Shown here: piece by piece, positions 1-7,315 of the stretch
How the letters are laid out: every line of letters starts with the position of its first letter
Position numbering within the stretch: position 1 is the stretch's first letter
NCBI GenBank assembly: GCA_030765525.1
Contig: JAVCCK010000043.1
Location: forward strand, 1-12,874
Reading direction: 5' to 3'
Origin: Candidatus Lernaella stagnicola
GTDB taxonomy: Bacteria; Lernaellota; Lernaellaia; Lernaellales; Lernaellaceae
DNA: 12,874 nucleotides
The notes under the pieces: model-generated
Told to the model about the DNA's origin: nothing
Database searches by the model: none
What the model saw: the letters and a program-made list of their open reading frames with translations, nothing else
Program-made: the position numbers and the translations under genes

Positions 1-1
1 C

Positions 2-115
2 TCCGTGCCAGAAGAGCTGCGCGACGAACTTACGCCTGGAAAATGGTATTTCGCTTGGGCCAACATCGGCGCCAAGGATTCAGACGAAATATTTATTTGT
101 GGCTGGGAATTCTAA
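2..115 (+). CDS. C-terminal fragment of an unknown protein, coupled to the MBL gene
   Basis: The frame starting at base 2 is open from the window edge to TAA at 113-115 and gives 37 residues ending in EIFICGWEF. This aromatic, mixed-charge tail reads like genuine protein. The competing frame 1 reading upstream of 115 is Arg-rich and low in character. The stop codon overlaps the next start as TAATG (113-117), the hallmark of translational coupling, so this gene and the MBL gene form one operon. The family cannot be recognised from the fragment. Base composition is lower in G+C than the rest of the window, as in the next gene. The start of the gene lies outside the window. Confidence 0.7.
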   Translation, partial: SVPEELRDELTPGKWYFAWANIGAKDSDEIFICGWEF

Positions 116-1125
116 TGGATGGGCTGAATCCTCCATATGTTGTTGTTCTTGATGTTGGACATGGAAACAGCGCGGTTTTGGTTGATACGAACGGGGTAAC
201 GCTAATCGATTTGGGACCCGGCCCCGCCATAATCGAGGCTTTGACAAGTTTAAAAATAGTAGAAATCGGGGTTGTGTTTATTACCCACGCAGATAGCGAT
301 CATGCAGGCGGCCTTATACAACTTCTTGCGCAAAAGGAAATTAAAATTGGGAGACTGGTTCTGAATCCCGATGGGACAAAGGAGACGTTCCTTTGGGAAG
401 GGGTAGCGCGCGCGATTCAAGAAGCGACGGATGAGGGAAGAGTTAAACTAAGGATAGATTTGTCAGAATATAAGAAAAATGAATACGATCAGGGTGAAGT
501 AAACGTGGAAATTGTTGGTCCGACGAAGTATTTGGCTCTGCGGGGCGTTGGCGGCCACGACAAAAAAAATAGACGTATCAGCAGCAATTCGCTCAGTGGG
601 GTCTTGAGGCTTTTTTACAAAGAGAAACCTGAGTTTCTATTTGCAGCAGATATTGACACAATTGGATTAGATGATCTAACAGAACGTGGGAAGAATATGC
701 AGGCGTCTGTTGTTGTTATTCCACATCATGGCGGCGGGGATTCTGGTGGAGATGCGGCAAAGTTAACGAGGCGACTATGCCAGGAAGCACAATCGGAGAC
801 AGTAGTGATATCGCATGGGCGTAAGAAGTATAATAATCCGAAAGAGAATGTCATAAAAGCTGTCAAGGAAACATTACCCGGCGCTCGTATTGTCTGCACA
901 CAACTGTCAAAATCGTGTGCCCCTGAATTGACGAACGGCGAGAATGAACACTTATCGCACGTATTTGCAGCGGGTCGCGAAGGAGGAATGTGTTGTGGTG
1001 GCTCGGTTATCTTTCTCCTCGACCCAAAGGGGACCGTACCGAGTCCTGAAGAACACCTTGCGTTTGTTAAGTGTAGTGCGCCTTCAGCGCTTTGCATCGG
1101 TAACGACAACGACGAGTCGGTGTGA
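115..1125 (+). CDS. ComEC/Rec2-type MBL-fold metallohydrolase with Cys-rich tail
   Basis: A 336-residue protein. I chose ATG at 115, overlapping the upstream TAA, over ATG at 43, because the upstream gene occupies that interval. The metallo-β-lactamase core is clear: an N-terminal VVLDVGHGNSAVL strand-loop (residues 9-23), the metal-binding HADSDH at 58-63 followed by AGG, an acidic AADID at 177-181 in the position of the bridging Asp, PHHGG at 203-207, and SHG at 233-235. This is the ComEC/Rec2 soluble hydrolase pattern; relatives act on nucleic acids or nucleotides, but the substrate here is unknown. There is no signal peptide or membrane segment, so it is probably cytoplasmic. All seven cysteines lie in the last 115 residues (C222, C261, C268, C293, C294, C320, C327), an unusual tail. 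AT-rich codon use sets it apart from its neighbours and suggests transfer. A defence or mobile-element role is possible but unproven. Confidence 0.85.
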   Translation: MDGLNPPYVVVLDVGHGNSAVLVDTNGVTLIDLGPGPAIIEALTSLKIVEIGVVFITHADSDHAGGLIQLLAQKEIKIGRLVLNPDGTKETFLWEGVARAIQEATDEGRVKLRIDLSEYKKNEYDQGEVNVEIVGPTKYLALRGVGGHDKKNRRISSNSLSGVLRLFYKEKPEFLFAADIDTIGLDDLTERGKNMQASVVVIPHHGGGDSGGDAAKLTRRLCQEAQSETVVISHGRKKYNNPKENVIKAVKETLPGARIVCTQLSKSCAPELTNGENEHLSHVFAAGREGGMCCGGSVIFLLDPKGTVPSPEEHLAFVKCSAPSALCIGNDNDESV

Positions 1126-1382
1126 CGCGTAAGCCGACAGGTGAAATAAAACAATAGTTGTGCGTGGAAAAGCGTCCATACGCCCGGCATTTCAGGACCG
1201 GGGAAACATTTGAGAGCTTTTTGTCGTGTGTTGTGTACAATCGGCTTTGAGGCGCCGAAATGTAGAAAATACGTGAATCGTTACTTGAGCGCATACATAC
1301 ACGGCTCGGCGCGGGGCGCAGTTGCGACGGGGTCCGGCTCCGGAAAAGTGATTGTTTTTCGGCGCGTTGGCGGCGCTATCGG

Positions 1383-1412
1383 TTGAATCGTCCGGTCGCT
1401 TGGTGGTAAACT
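1383..1412 (+). promoter_or_regulatory. Candidate sigma-70 promoter for the large lipoprotein
   Basis: TTGAAT at 1383-1388, an 18-bp spacer, then TAAACT at 1407-1412 preceded by TGG at 1404-1406, giving an extended -10 form (TGn). Predicted transcription would begin near 1419, leaving a leader of about 45 nt before the ATG at 1466. Matches are partial, so this is a candidate only. Confidence 0.4.
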
Positions 1413-1451
1413 AAGTCAGGGAGAGTGATTTTTATATGGCCTGGGGGGCCA

Positions 1452-1457
1452 AAGGAG
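1452..1457 (+). promoter_or_regulatory. Ribosome binding site fixing the lipoprotein start at 1466
   Basis: AAGGAG lies 8 nt before ATG 1466. It sits inside the extra codons that would be added by the in-frame ATG at 1436, which has no such site. The 1466 start also gives a proper lipoprotein signal peptide. Confidence 0.75.
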
Positions 1458-1465
1458 ATAGGTTC

Positions 1466-4400
1466 ATGCGCCGCACGGTAACGATATTCCTCATGCCCGC
1501 TCTGATTTTATTTCTCGGTTTCTCCTTCATGGCGTGTTCTTCCAGTGGCGATGAAGCGGGTGCCGCGGGATCGGTGGACGAACCGACGCCCGGCCCGGTC
1601 GGCCCCGGTGGCGACGACGACGACACCGCAGGTGACGACGACTCCGGTGACGACGACAGCGGTCCGCCAAGTTCGGATTACATTGTCATTCACAAGCCGA
1701 CCATGGATCAGATCATCGTCGGGACCGACGTGCCCGTGCACATCGAGTTCGGCGGCTCGCCGGACAATCCCGCCGTCACGCTGGATGATCTCAGCATCAA
1801 TATCACCGAATCGGGCTTGTGGTTCTACGAATCGCCCGACCTCTACGGCACGATTCAGGGCGTCGAAGCGGGCGAGCACATTCTGACCGCCAGCGCCAAT
1901 TACAGCAAAAGCCTCGAGCAGGAATCGGTGCGTTTCGAAACGACGCTGGAGGGCTACGTCGGGCGCATCGAATTGAACCTGAACAAATACACCATCGACC
2001 CGGGACAATCCTTGCAGGCCGGGTGGGACGTGTTCGACGCCGCCGGCAACGTGATCACCGAATCGGTGGACGTCACCTTGTCGACCGACCCGACCAACGG
2101 CGTGACGATCACCGGACGCACCCTCACCTTCGCGGAGGGCGGCACGTTTTGGGTGATCGCCTCGACGGTCATTGAAGATACGCCGGTTTCCGATTCCAAG
2201 CGCGTGAGTGTCGGCGCCGGGGCCTCCGACGTGGCGCGGGTCGAGATCGATTGCACGCCCAAAAACTTGAACGCGGGCGATACCTCGACCTGCAACGGCA
2301 CGGCCTACGATGAAAACGACAACGTGGTCAATCACGCGATCGTGTATACGCTGACGCCCGAAGACTCGGGCGAAGTGCAGGGCAACGAGATCACCGTGTA
2401 CCTTGCCGCGCAACTGACCGTGCACGGCACCGCGTGGGGCACCGAGATGGAAGACACGGTGCGCTTGCAGGTCAGCCCGGGCTCGGCGCACGACGTGATG
2501 CTCATGCTCGATCCGGACGAAATCGAAGTGGATGAAATCAGCACCGCGGCGGTGAACGTGGTGGACCGCTGGGACAATCCGATTTCAGAAATCGATGACG
2601 TGACGCTGACCTCGACTCCGTCGCAGGGTGTGGACATCGACGGCATGGAAATCACGCCGCACGTTTCGGCGGACATCGTGGTCAACGCGCGGGCGACGCA
2701 TCAAGGCTCAATCGTCGAGGATCAGGCGGTGCTGCACGTAAGCGACAGCTTCGCGCCGATCATCGATCTGATTTCGCCGGAACGCGGCCAATTCATCACG
2801 GCGACCAACAACATCACCGTCACGGGCACGGTCTACGACGAGCACGGTAGTATTGAATCGTTCACGCTCAACGGCATGGATGTGTATTTCGACGACCTGG
2901 GACGCTTCACCGAAACCGTCACCTTGGAAGTCGGCCTCAACACCTTGGTCTTCACGGCCGAGGACAACTCGGGCAACACGGTTCACGCAACGCTCTCGGT
3001 GATGTACGCGCCGACCTACCTGCAAAACGGCAACGGCGTCAACAAAGCGATCGGCGCCCGGGTGAATCAGCTCGGATTGGATTCCGTGGAAGAAATCGCC
3101 GAGCTGTACGTACAGGAAGAAATCGAAGCGCAGTTGGCCGGTATGTTCCCGCTGGAGATCTTCCACGAGTCCTACGAGATTTGGGGTTTTAATATTTTCG
3201 AGGGCCAGGCGGAAGTAACGGGCGTGTCGCTGGATCCGGTTAATGTCGAACTGACTCCCTTTACCGGCGGCATCCGGGCGGCGGGCATCGTGACCAACAT
3301 CGAGGCCCAGGCGTACCTGTATTACGACATCTTCGACAAAGAGACCGGGGAGAAGTTCGGCAGCACCGAGTACTTTACGATCACCGTCGACAACGCCACG
3401 GTATCGATGGACCTGCTCGTGACCGCGTCGGGCGGCGACCTGGACGTAACGGTCGACAACGTGACCGTGTCGATCTCGACGATCAACGTCAACATCAACG
3501 GCAGCCTGTTCGGCGACATCTTGGGTTGGCTGGTCGAGGAATTGGCCAACGGATTCGCGCTGGGGATTGTCGAAGATTTGATCCGCGACACGATCAACGA
3601 GATCGTACCGCCGCTGATCGAGTTAGCCTTGCAGGGGTTGGACCTGCATTTCGACCTGAGCTTGTTGGGCTTTGAATATCACCTGTACGCCGATTTCAGC
3701 GAGGTGGATTTCGACAATACGGGCGGTGATATCTGGCTGCACGCTTACCTTTGGTATGACGACGGTAGTTGGACGCCGAGTCCGAACGTGCCGGAGTTGC
3801 CGGGGTCGCTGCTGACCGACAACGGCGAGCCGACCTTCGGCGTGTTCGTACCGGGGACGTCCAATCCTTACGGCTTCGGTGTGGCCTTGGGCGACGACAT
3901 ACTCAATCAGTTCCTGCACACCGTTCACCGCAGCGGCATGTTAAGCCTCAATCTGGATCAGGAAACCCTGGAACAGTTCGGCATCGAAGACTTCGAGTTG
4001 ACGACCGGCTGGCTGGGCGCGTTCTTCCCGGGATTGTGGGCGGAATACGGCTTCAACGAAGAAGTCGTCATCAAGATGCGGCCGCTGTTGCCCCCGGTCT
4101 TCAACGTCAATCCGCAAAAAGCCGGCAGCCTGACCACCGAAATTCAGCTCGGCGATTTCGTGCTCGAGTTTTCCTCGATGGATGAATCGTGGGCCAAGCT
4201 GGCCTTGGCGGCCTACATGCCCACCGAGCTAAGCGTAAGCGAAGAGCAGACGATCAGCCTGGCGTTCGGCGACATCGAACTCTACACCGACCTGTTCGAC
4301 ACCCTCGAAGGCATTCGCGCCAATGAAACTCTCTTCGAGCAACTGATGCCGAACTTGGTGCAGGCTTTGCTGCCCTTGCTGCTTTCGGGCGTGCTGGAAG

Positions 4401-4570
4401 AGTTCCCGATCCCGAGCTTCGAGGGCTTCACGCTCAACGTGGAGTCCTTCCAGAAATTCGGTCCGGGCCAGGATTGGATCGGGCTGTTCGGCAGCCTGGT
4501 GCAAACACCGGCCGAGCAGTTGTTACAGCAATGGTTGGCGCAAGAGGCCGAGTTTTATCGGGGCCTGTAA
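1466..4570 (+). CDS. Large lipoprotein: acidic linker, Ig-like repeats, BPI/TULIP-like C-terminus
   Basis: A 1034-residue protein. Residues 1-23 form a signal peptide (Arg-Arg, long hydrophobic core) ending in the relaxed lipobox FMAC with lipid-anchor Cys24. An Asp-rich linker follows at about 50-66. Residues ~70-515 are β-rich, about five Ig-like domains; the third has C263 and C276, a possible disulfide, and the last reads like the AP-x-I-x-L-x-SP-x-x-G bacterial Ig type. Residues ~520-1034 alternate amphipathic strands with hydrophobic helices: 681-726 (contains GWLVEELANGF and IVPPLIELALQGL) and 960-980, followed by EFPIP (979-983). This order and several short motifs match my recollection of BPI/LBP-type double-barrel lipid-binding proteins, so I infer an envelope lipid- or lipopolysaccharide-binding lipoprotein. 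This is fold-level inference from reading alone. A zinc-ribbon protein gene follows after 36 bp, probably in the same operon. An alternative is a generic Ig-rich adhesin-like surface protein. Confidence 0.8.
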   Translation: MRRTVTIFLMPALILFLGFSFMACSSSGDEAGAAGSVDEPTPGPVGPGGDDDDTAGDDDSGDDDSGPPSSDYIVIHKPTMDQIIVGTDVPVHIEFGGSPDNPAVTLDDLSINITESGLWFYESPDLYGTIQGVEAGEHILTASANYSKSLEQESVRFETTLEGYVGRIELNLNKYTIDPGQSLQAGWDVFDAAGNVITESVDVTLSTDPTNGVTITGRTLTFAEGGTFWVIASTVIEDTPVSDSKRVSVGAGASDVARVEIDCTPKNLNAGDTSTCNGTAYDENDNVVNHAIVYTLTPEDSGEVQGNEITVYLAAQLTVHGTAWGTEMEDTVRLQVSPGSAHDVMLMLDPDEIEVDEISTAAVNVVDRWDNPISEIDDVTLTSTPSQGVDIDGMEITPHVSADIVVNARATHQGSIVEDQAVLHVSDSFAPIIDLISPERGQFITATNNITVTGTVYDEHGSIESFTLNGMDVYFDDLGRFTETVTLEVGLNTLVFTAEDNSGNTVHATLSVMYAPTYLQNGNGVNKAIGARVNQLGLDSVEEIAELYVQEEIEAQLAGMFPLEIFHESYEIWGFNIFEGQAEVTGVSLDPVNVELTPFTGGIRAAGIVTNIEAQAYLYYDIFDKETGEKFGSTEYFTITVDNATVSMDLLVTASGGDLDVTVDNVTVSISTINVNINGSLFGDILGWLVEELANGFALGIVEDLIRDTINEIVPPLIELALQGLDLHFDLSLLGFEYHLYADFSEVDFDNTGGDIWLHAYLWYDDGSWTPSPNVPELPGSLLTDNGEPTFGVFVPGTSNPYGFGVALGDDILNQFLHTVHRSGMLSLNLDQETLEQFGIEDFELTTGWLGAFFPGLWAEYGFNEEVVIKMRPLLPPVFNVNPQKAGSLTTEIQLGDFVLEFSSMDESWAKLALAAYMPTELSVSEEQTISLAFGDIELYTDLFDTLEGIRANETLFEQLMPNLVQALLPLLLSGVLEEFPIPSFEGFTLNVESFQKFGPGQDWIGLFGSLVQTPAEQLLQQWLAQEAEFYRGL

Positions 4571-4606
4571 CCGCCGGCGCGAAGTACATCCAATGCGGAG
4601 GCGCAT

Positions 4607-5134
4607 GTGAAGTGTCCCAGTTGCGGCAAAAAGCTGCCGGAAGGCAGCATTGAATGCCCGCATTGCATTCAGGACTCGGCCTTCGCCTTCGAACCTTACC
4701 CCATCGTTCCTGAATCCAGCGCCGGCGGCGGCGCCATCGCGCTGGTCGTGGCGGTATTCGTCGCCGGAGCGGGGGCCATTGGGTGGGCGTGGTTCACGAC
4801 ACTTACCGGTCGGCTTTTCGGCTGGCCGGCCATCCTGATTGGTGTGCTGGTCGGGTTGGCGGTTCGCGTCTCCGGCGGTCCCGAGCCAAGGACGCGCGGC
4901 ATCATCGGTTTGATCGGCGGCGTGGTGGGCATCGGCGGCGGCATCCTGCTGATTTTGTATCAAATCGCCTTCAACTGGGATGTGCTGGCCGGTGCGGCCG
5001 ACGTGAGTAACGTGGCGTTCATTTTTGTCGGCTTGTCCTTGGCGCGCTCCTTGGCGGGCGCGAAAAAGCGGCCGCTCAGTGAGGGCGGTCTGATACGCGA
5101 AATCATGAATCAGTCGAATAAAACCACAAAGTAG
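4607..5134 (+). CDS. Zinc-ribbon membrane protein
   Basis: A 175-residue protein starting at GTG 4607, supported by GGAGG at 4597-4601 (5-nt spacing); the overlapping ATG at 4605 runs straight into a stop. A four-Cys zinc ribbon occupies the N-terminus: CPSC at 3-6 and CPHC at 17-20. A short linker leads to four likely membrane segments, about 40-63, 73-88, 98-122 and 133-150, rich in Gly, Ala and Val. The C-terminus is basic and polar. Zinc-ribbon/multi-TM proteins of this sort are widespread in bacteria but mostly uncharacterised. The gene sits 36 bp behind the large lipoprotein gene and is probably co-transcribed. The last 25 bp overlap the convergent gene on the other strand. No specific function can be named. 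Confidence 0.75.
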   Translation: MKCPSCGKKLPEGSIECPHCIQDSAFAFEPYPIVPESSAGGGAIALVVAVFVAGAGAIGWAWFTTLTGRLFGWPAILIGVLVGLAVRVSGGPEPRTRGIIGLIGGVVGIGGGILLILYQIAFNWDVLAGAADVSNVAFIFVGLSLARSLAGAKKRPLSEGGLIREIMNQSNKTTK

Positions 5135-5586
5135 ACGAAGCGGTGCCACGCGAGTAATTCCGACACGTATTGCGTTATATCGGATCCGGCGTCGTCTTCA
5201 TCGGGCGACGGCGCGCCCACCTGCCGCGTGATCGGCTGATTGAAAGCGGCCTGCGCGTCGGCCGGCAACTTTTCCTCGTTGCTCGCGTACTTCCTGTTCA
5301 TGCCCAAGCGCAAATCGAACACGACCCGATCGCCGCCGACCGCCCACAAGCTGATCCCCGGGCGTTTATCCGTCGGGCCGAACGCCCTCGGCGGATTCCA
5401 GGATTTCAGCCAAAGCGAAGACTCGTGGTGGGCCGGTACGGCATCTTCGTCCAGCCAATTCTCGGTAGTCGGAAGAGGGGTGTCGGCCCGCAACTCCGGC
5501 GGCAGGTAGGAAGCGGCGGCCGCCGGCGACGCGGTCAGCGCGACGTAAAAAAGAATCGTCAGCATTCGGCAGCAAAGGCGAAGCAT
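5110..5586 (-). CDS. Small exported protein of unknown function
   Basis: A 158-residue protein; start taken at the ATG at 5586, giving MLRLCCRMLTILFYVALTASPAAAA, a type I signal peptide with probable cleavage after AAA near residue 25. An internal Met at residue 8 (5565) could also serve. The longer open frame to 5856 is rejected because it only overlaps the TPR/barrel gene and reads as low-complexity shadow. The mature part is Pro- and Trp-containing (SLWLKSWNPP at 58-66, DRVVFDLRLGMNRKY at 86-100), with an acidic stretch PDEDDAGSD at 128-136 and a hydrophobic end (RFVYFVVLFD). I do not recognise a family. It lies 55 bp downstream of the TPR/barrel gene on the same strand, so a shared transcript and an envelope role are likely. 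The ribosome binding site is weak. Confidence 0.65.
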   Translation of the reverse strand: MLRLCCRMLTILFYVALTASPAAAASYLPPELRADTPLPTTENWLDEDAVPAHHESSLWLKSWNPPRAFGPTDKRPGISLWAVGGDRVVFDLRLGMNRKYASNEEKLPADAQAAFNQPITRQVGAPSPDEDDAGSDITQYVSELLAWHRFVYFVVLFD

Positions 5587-5641
5587 GTTCTTGGAATGAT
5601 GCGTTGCCGGTGCGACGCGGTCAAGAAAGCCCCGCCGCGCG

Positions 5642-7153
5642 CTAGAAGGCGATGTTGGTTTCCAGGTAGTAGACGTGCTTTTCGTAGCTGAAGGGATCGA
5701 GGCTGACGTTGTTCTGGAACCGGTAGCCGGTGCCGAAAGCCAACCACCGCGTGGCGTGTACGCGCAGGGCGGCGTCGATGACCATCTTGCGGTCGATGCG
5801 ACCTTCCTCGCTTTGGGTGTAGTCGAGGTAGCGATAGCGCCACCCGGCCAGCACATCCAGCGGCCCGACGAGCGTGAAATCCGTGGCTACATAGCCGCCG
5901 ATACCGCGGTAGGTGTATTGCTCCGCATCGGCGTCGTTATGCTCGTAACTCGCTTCCACAAAGAGGCGACCCGTGCCCTTGGCGTACGCGAACAACTGCG
6001 CGATAGCCGGGGCGGCGTAAAACGCGTCGCGTTCGTTGAATTTCTTGAAGCGATTGGTTTCCAGCCGCGCGCCGAGTTGCGTGGCGGTCCAATGAGTTTC
6101 GGAGATCGTAAAGTACGGCGTGTAGACGTTGGCGTCTTGGTAATGCTCGCCGGCCAGGAAGTGACGGGAACGTTCGTACGCCCCACCGAGATACACCGGC
6201 ACGCGCCCCGGGACGATGCGCAGCATGGCTTCGAGACGGGGCATGTGCGAGGTAAGGTTGAAATCCGACAGCAACTGTTCTTTGGTCGTGTCCACGTGCA
6301 GGCTTTGGTAGAAACGATAGCCGACGCCGATGCTCGCCCAGTCGCGGCGATAGGGATACAAGGCGATGTCCAGGTCGGTGTAGCCCAGAAAACCTTCGCG
6401 GTCGGCGATTTCGAATTCCTCGGGTTCGTAGAACACATTGGAATCGTAGGCGCCGCCCAGATCGAATCGAATTTCAAACCACCGTTGTCGGCGCCGTTTT
6501 TCCTCCGCCTCCATCAGCAACCGCCCGATCAAATCGCGAAACGCTCCGGGCTCGGTGCGTTCGTAAGCACGCTGCAGGTTTTCGATGGCCGCCTCGTAGT
6601 CGCCCAGGGCGAGATCGGTGCCGCCCAGGTAGTAGCCGAGGTGGGCGTTGCGTTGCGGTAGCGCGCGCGAAGCGCTGGACAGCGGCGCGAGCGCCTGCTC
6701 GAATTCGCCGAGACGGAAATAGGCCGCGCCGCGGTAGTAATCCAGCGTCGGTAGATCCACGCCGAGTTCGGCCGCGCGGTCCAAGGCGTTCAGGGCGTCG
6801 CGGTATTGCCCCTGCATATACAAGGCCAGGCCGAAGTCGAAATGCGCCTCCGGGCGCGCCTCGGATTTGGATAACACGTCACGCAGCAACGCTTCCGCCT
6901 TGCCCCATTGGCCCAAGTGCCCGGCGCACAGGGCTTGGCGATGCAGGTTGTCGGTGCGCTCAGGGTCGGCGGCGTAGGCCAATTCGAAAAAACGAAAGGC
7001 GCGCGCGTAGTCGCCCTTGATGAAGGCATCCTCGGCGATGGCTTGCAGGTGATCGGCGGACTGAGAAGAGGCGAGACACGGCACGGCCACGAGCAGGTAC
7101 GCGACCAGCGCGGCCGCGACCGCGAGCAGCATGGCCGTTCGCCTCACGTGCAT
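5642..7153 (-). CDS. TPR-repeat outer-membrane β-barrel protein (SLAM-like architecture)
   Basis: A 503-residue protein, start at ATG 7153 with an AAGGGA site about 6 nt upstream. Residues 1-28 are a signal peptide. The Cys at 26 follows Pro, so this is not a lipobox. Residues ~35-200 carry TPR-type helix pairs (for example AEDAFIKGDYARAFRFFELAY at 40-60 and the ALYMQGQYRDALNALDRA region at 110-127). From ~226 to the end the sequence alternates short amphipathic strands rich in Tyr, Arg and Gly, beginning with GGAYDSNVFYEP (233-244) and ending in TNIAF with a terminal Phe, the usual outer-membrane barrel signature. N-terminal periplasmic TPRs plus a C-terminal barrel opening with a YDSN motif and a total near 500 residues resemble surface lipoprotein assembly modifiers (SLAM, DUF560 barrel). 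Polysaccharide export TPR-barrels (PgaA/PelB type) are the main alternative. Linker-bearing lipoproteins nearby make the SLAM-like reading attractive, but that is inference. Confidence 0.8.
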   Translation of the reverse strand: MHVRRTAMLLAVAAALVAYLLVAVPCLASSQSADHLQAIAEDAFIKGDYARAFRFFELAYAADPERTDNLHRQALCAGHLGQWGKAEALLRDVLSKSEARPEAHFDFGLALYMQGQYRDALNALDRAAELGVDLPTLDYYRGAAYFRLGEFEQALAPLSSASRALPQRNAHLGYYLGGTDLALGDYEAAIENLQRAYERTEPGAFRDLIGRLLMEAEEKRRRQRWFEIRFDLGGAYDSNVFYEPEEFEIADREGFLGYTDLDIALYPYRRDWASIGVGYRFYQSLHVDTTKEQLLSDFNLTSHMPRLEAMLRIVPGRVPVYLGGAYERSRHFLAGEHYQDANVYTPYFTISETHWTATQLGARLETNRFKKFNERDAFYAAPAIAQLFAYAKGTGRLFVEASYEHNDADAEQYTYRGIGGYVATDFTLVGPLDVLAGWRYRYLDYTQSEEGRIDRKMVIDAALRVHATRWLAFGTGYRFQNNVSLDPFSYEKHVYYLETNIAF

Positions 7154-7253
7154 TCCGTATCCCTTTGAAATTGCGCCTCACGCGCGTTTCCGTTGGCGAG
7201 GGAATGGTCGCAAAGACCAGTGGCTTTGGCAAGCGGCGCGGCGGGTCGCCCGT

Positions 7254-7315
7254 AATCGAACGAATACGACTCGACCGGAGGCCGAAGCCCCCGGACGAGT
7301 CATCATCGTTCGAAT
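7254..7315. repeat. Large imperfect inverted repeat (29-nt arms, 4-nt loop)
   Basis: Arm 7254-7282 pairs with arm 7287-7315 around a CGAA loop (7283-7286). By hand alignment 23 of 29 positions are complementary, with runs at the loop (GGC/GCC), CCGG, GACTCG and TCGAACGA. It lies between the trxA stop (7328) and the TPR/barrel gene start (7153), so on the minus strand it would fold just after trxA. No T-tract follows on either strand, so it is not a textbook Rho-independent terminator. It may be a transcript-end stabiliser, a dispersed palindromic element, or a small RNA. The flanks show no tRNA structure or integron core site. Confidence 0.75.

Larger units (their letters stand above)
1126..1465. 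other. Non-coding stretch at the low-GC/high-GC boundary
   Basis: No convincing gene is present in these 340 bases. The left part remains AT-rich like the MBL gene and the right part, from roughly 1300, has the G+C level of the host-like region, so a composition boundary lies here. A weak stem (1340-1347 pairing with 1355-1362, 7-nt loop, one G-T pair) lacks a T-tract and is not a convincing terminator. TACAAT at 1236-1241 resembles a -10 but has no well-spaced -35. The best promoter candidate is at 1383-1412. I see no tRNA, attachment-site repeat or transposase remnant. Confidence 0.6.

Noticed and set aside
43-114. N-terminal extension of the first MBL protein from ATG 43
   Set aside because: The other frame gives a plausible upstream gene ending in TAATG at 113-117, and the extension is Arg-rich with no family counterpart.
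1508-2491. Minus-strand open frame of 327 codons inside the large lipoprotein gene
   Set aside because: Antisense shadow caused by GC-biased third positions; the plus-strand reading has signal peptide and Ig-like domains.
5675-6661. Plus-strand open frame of 328 codons opposite the TPR/barrel gene
   Set aside because: The minus strand has signal peptide, TPRs and barrel ending; the plus reading has no recognisable features.
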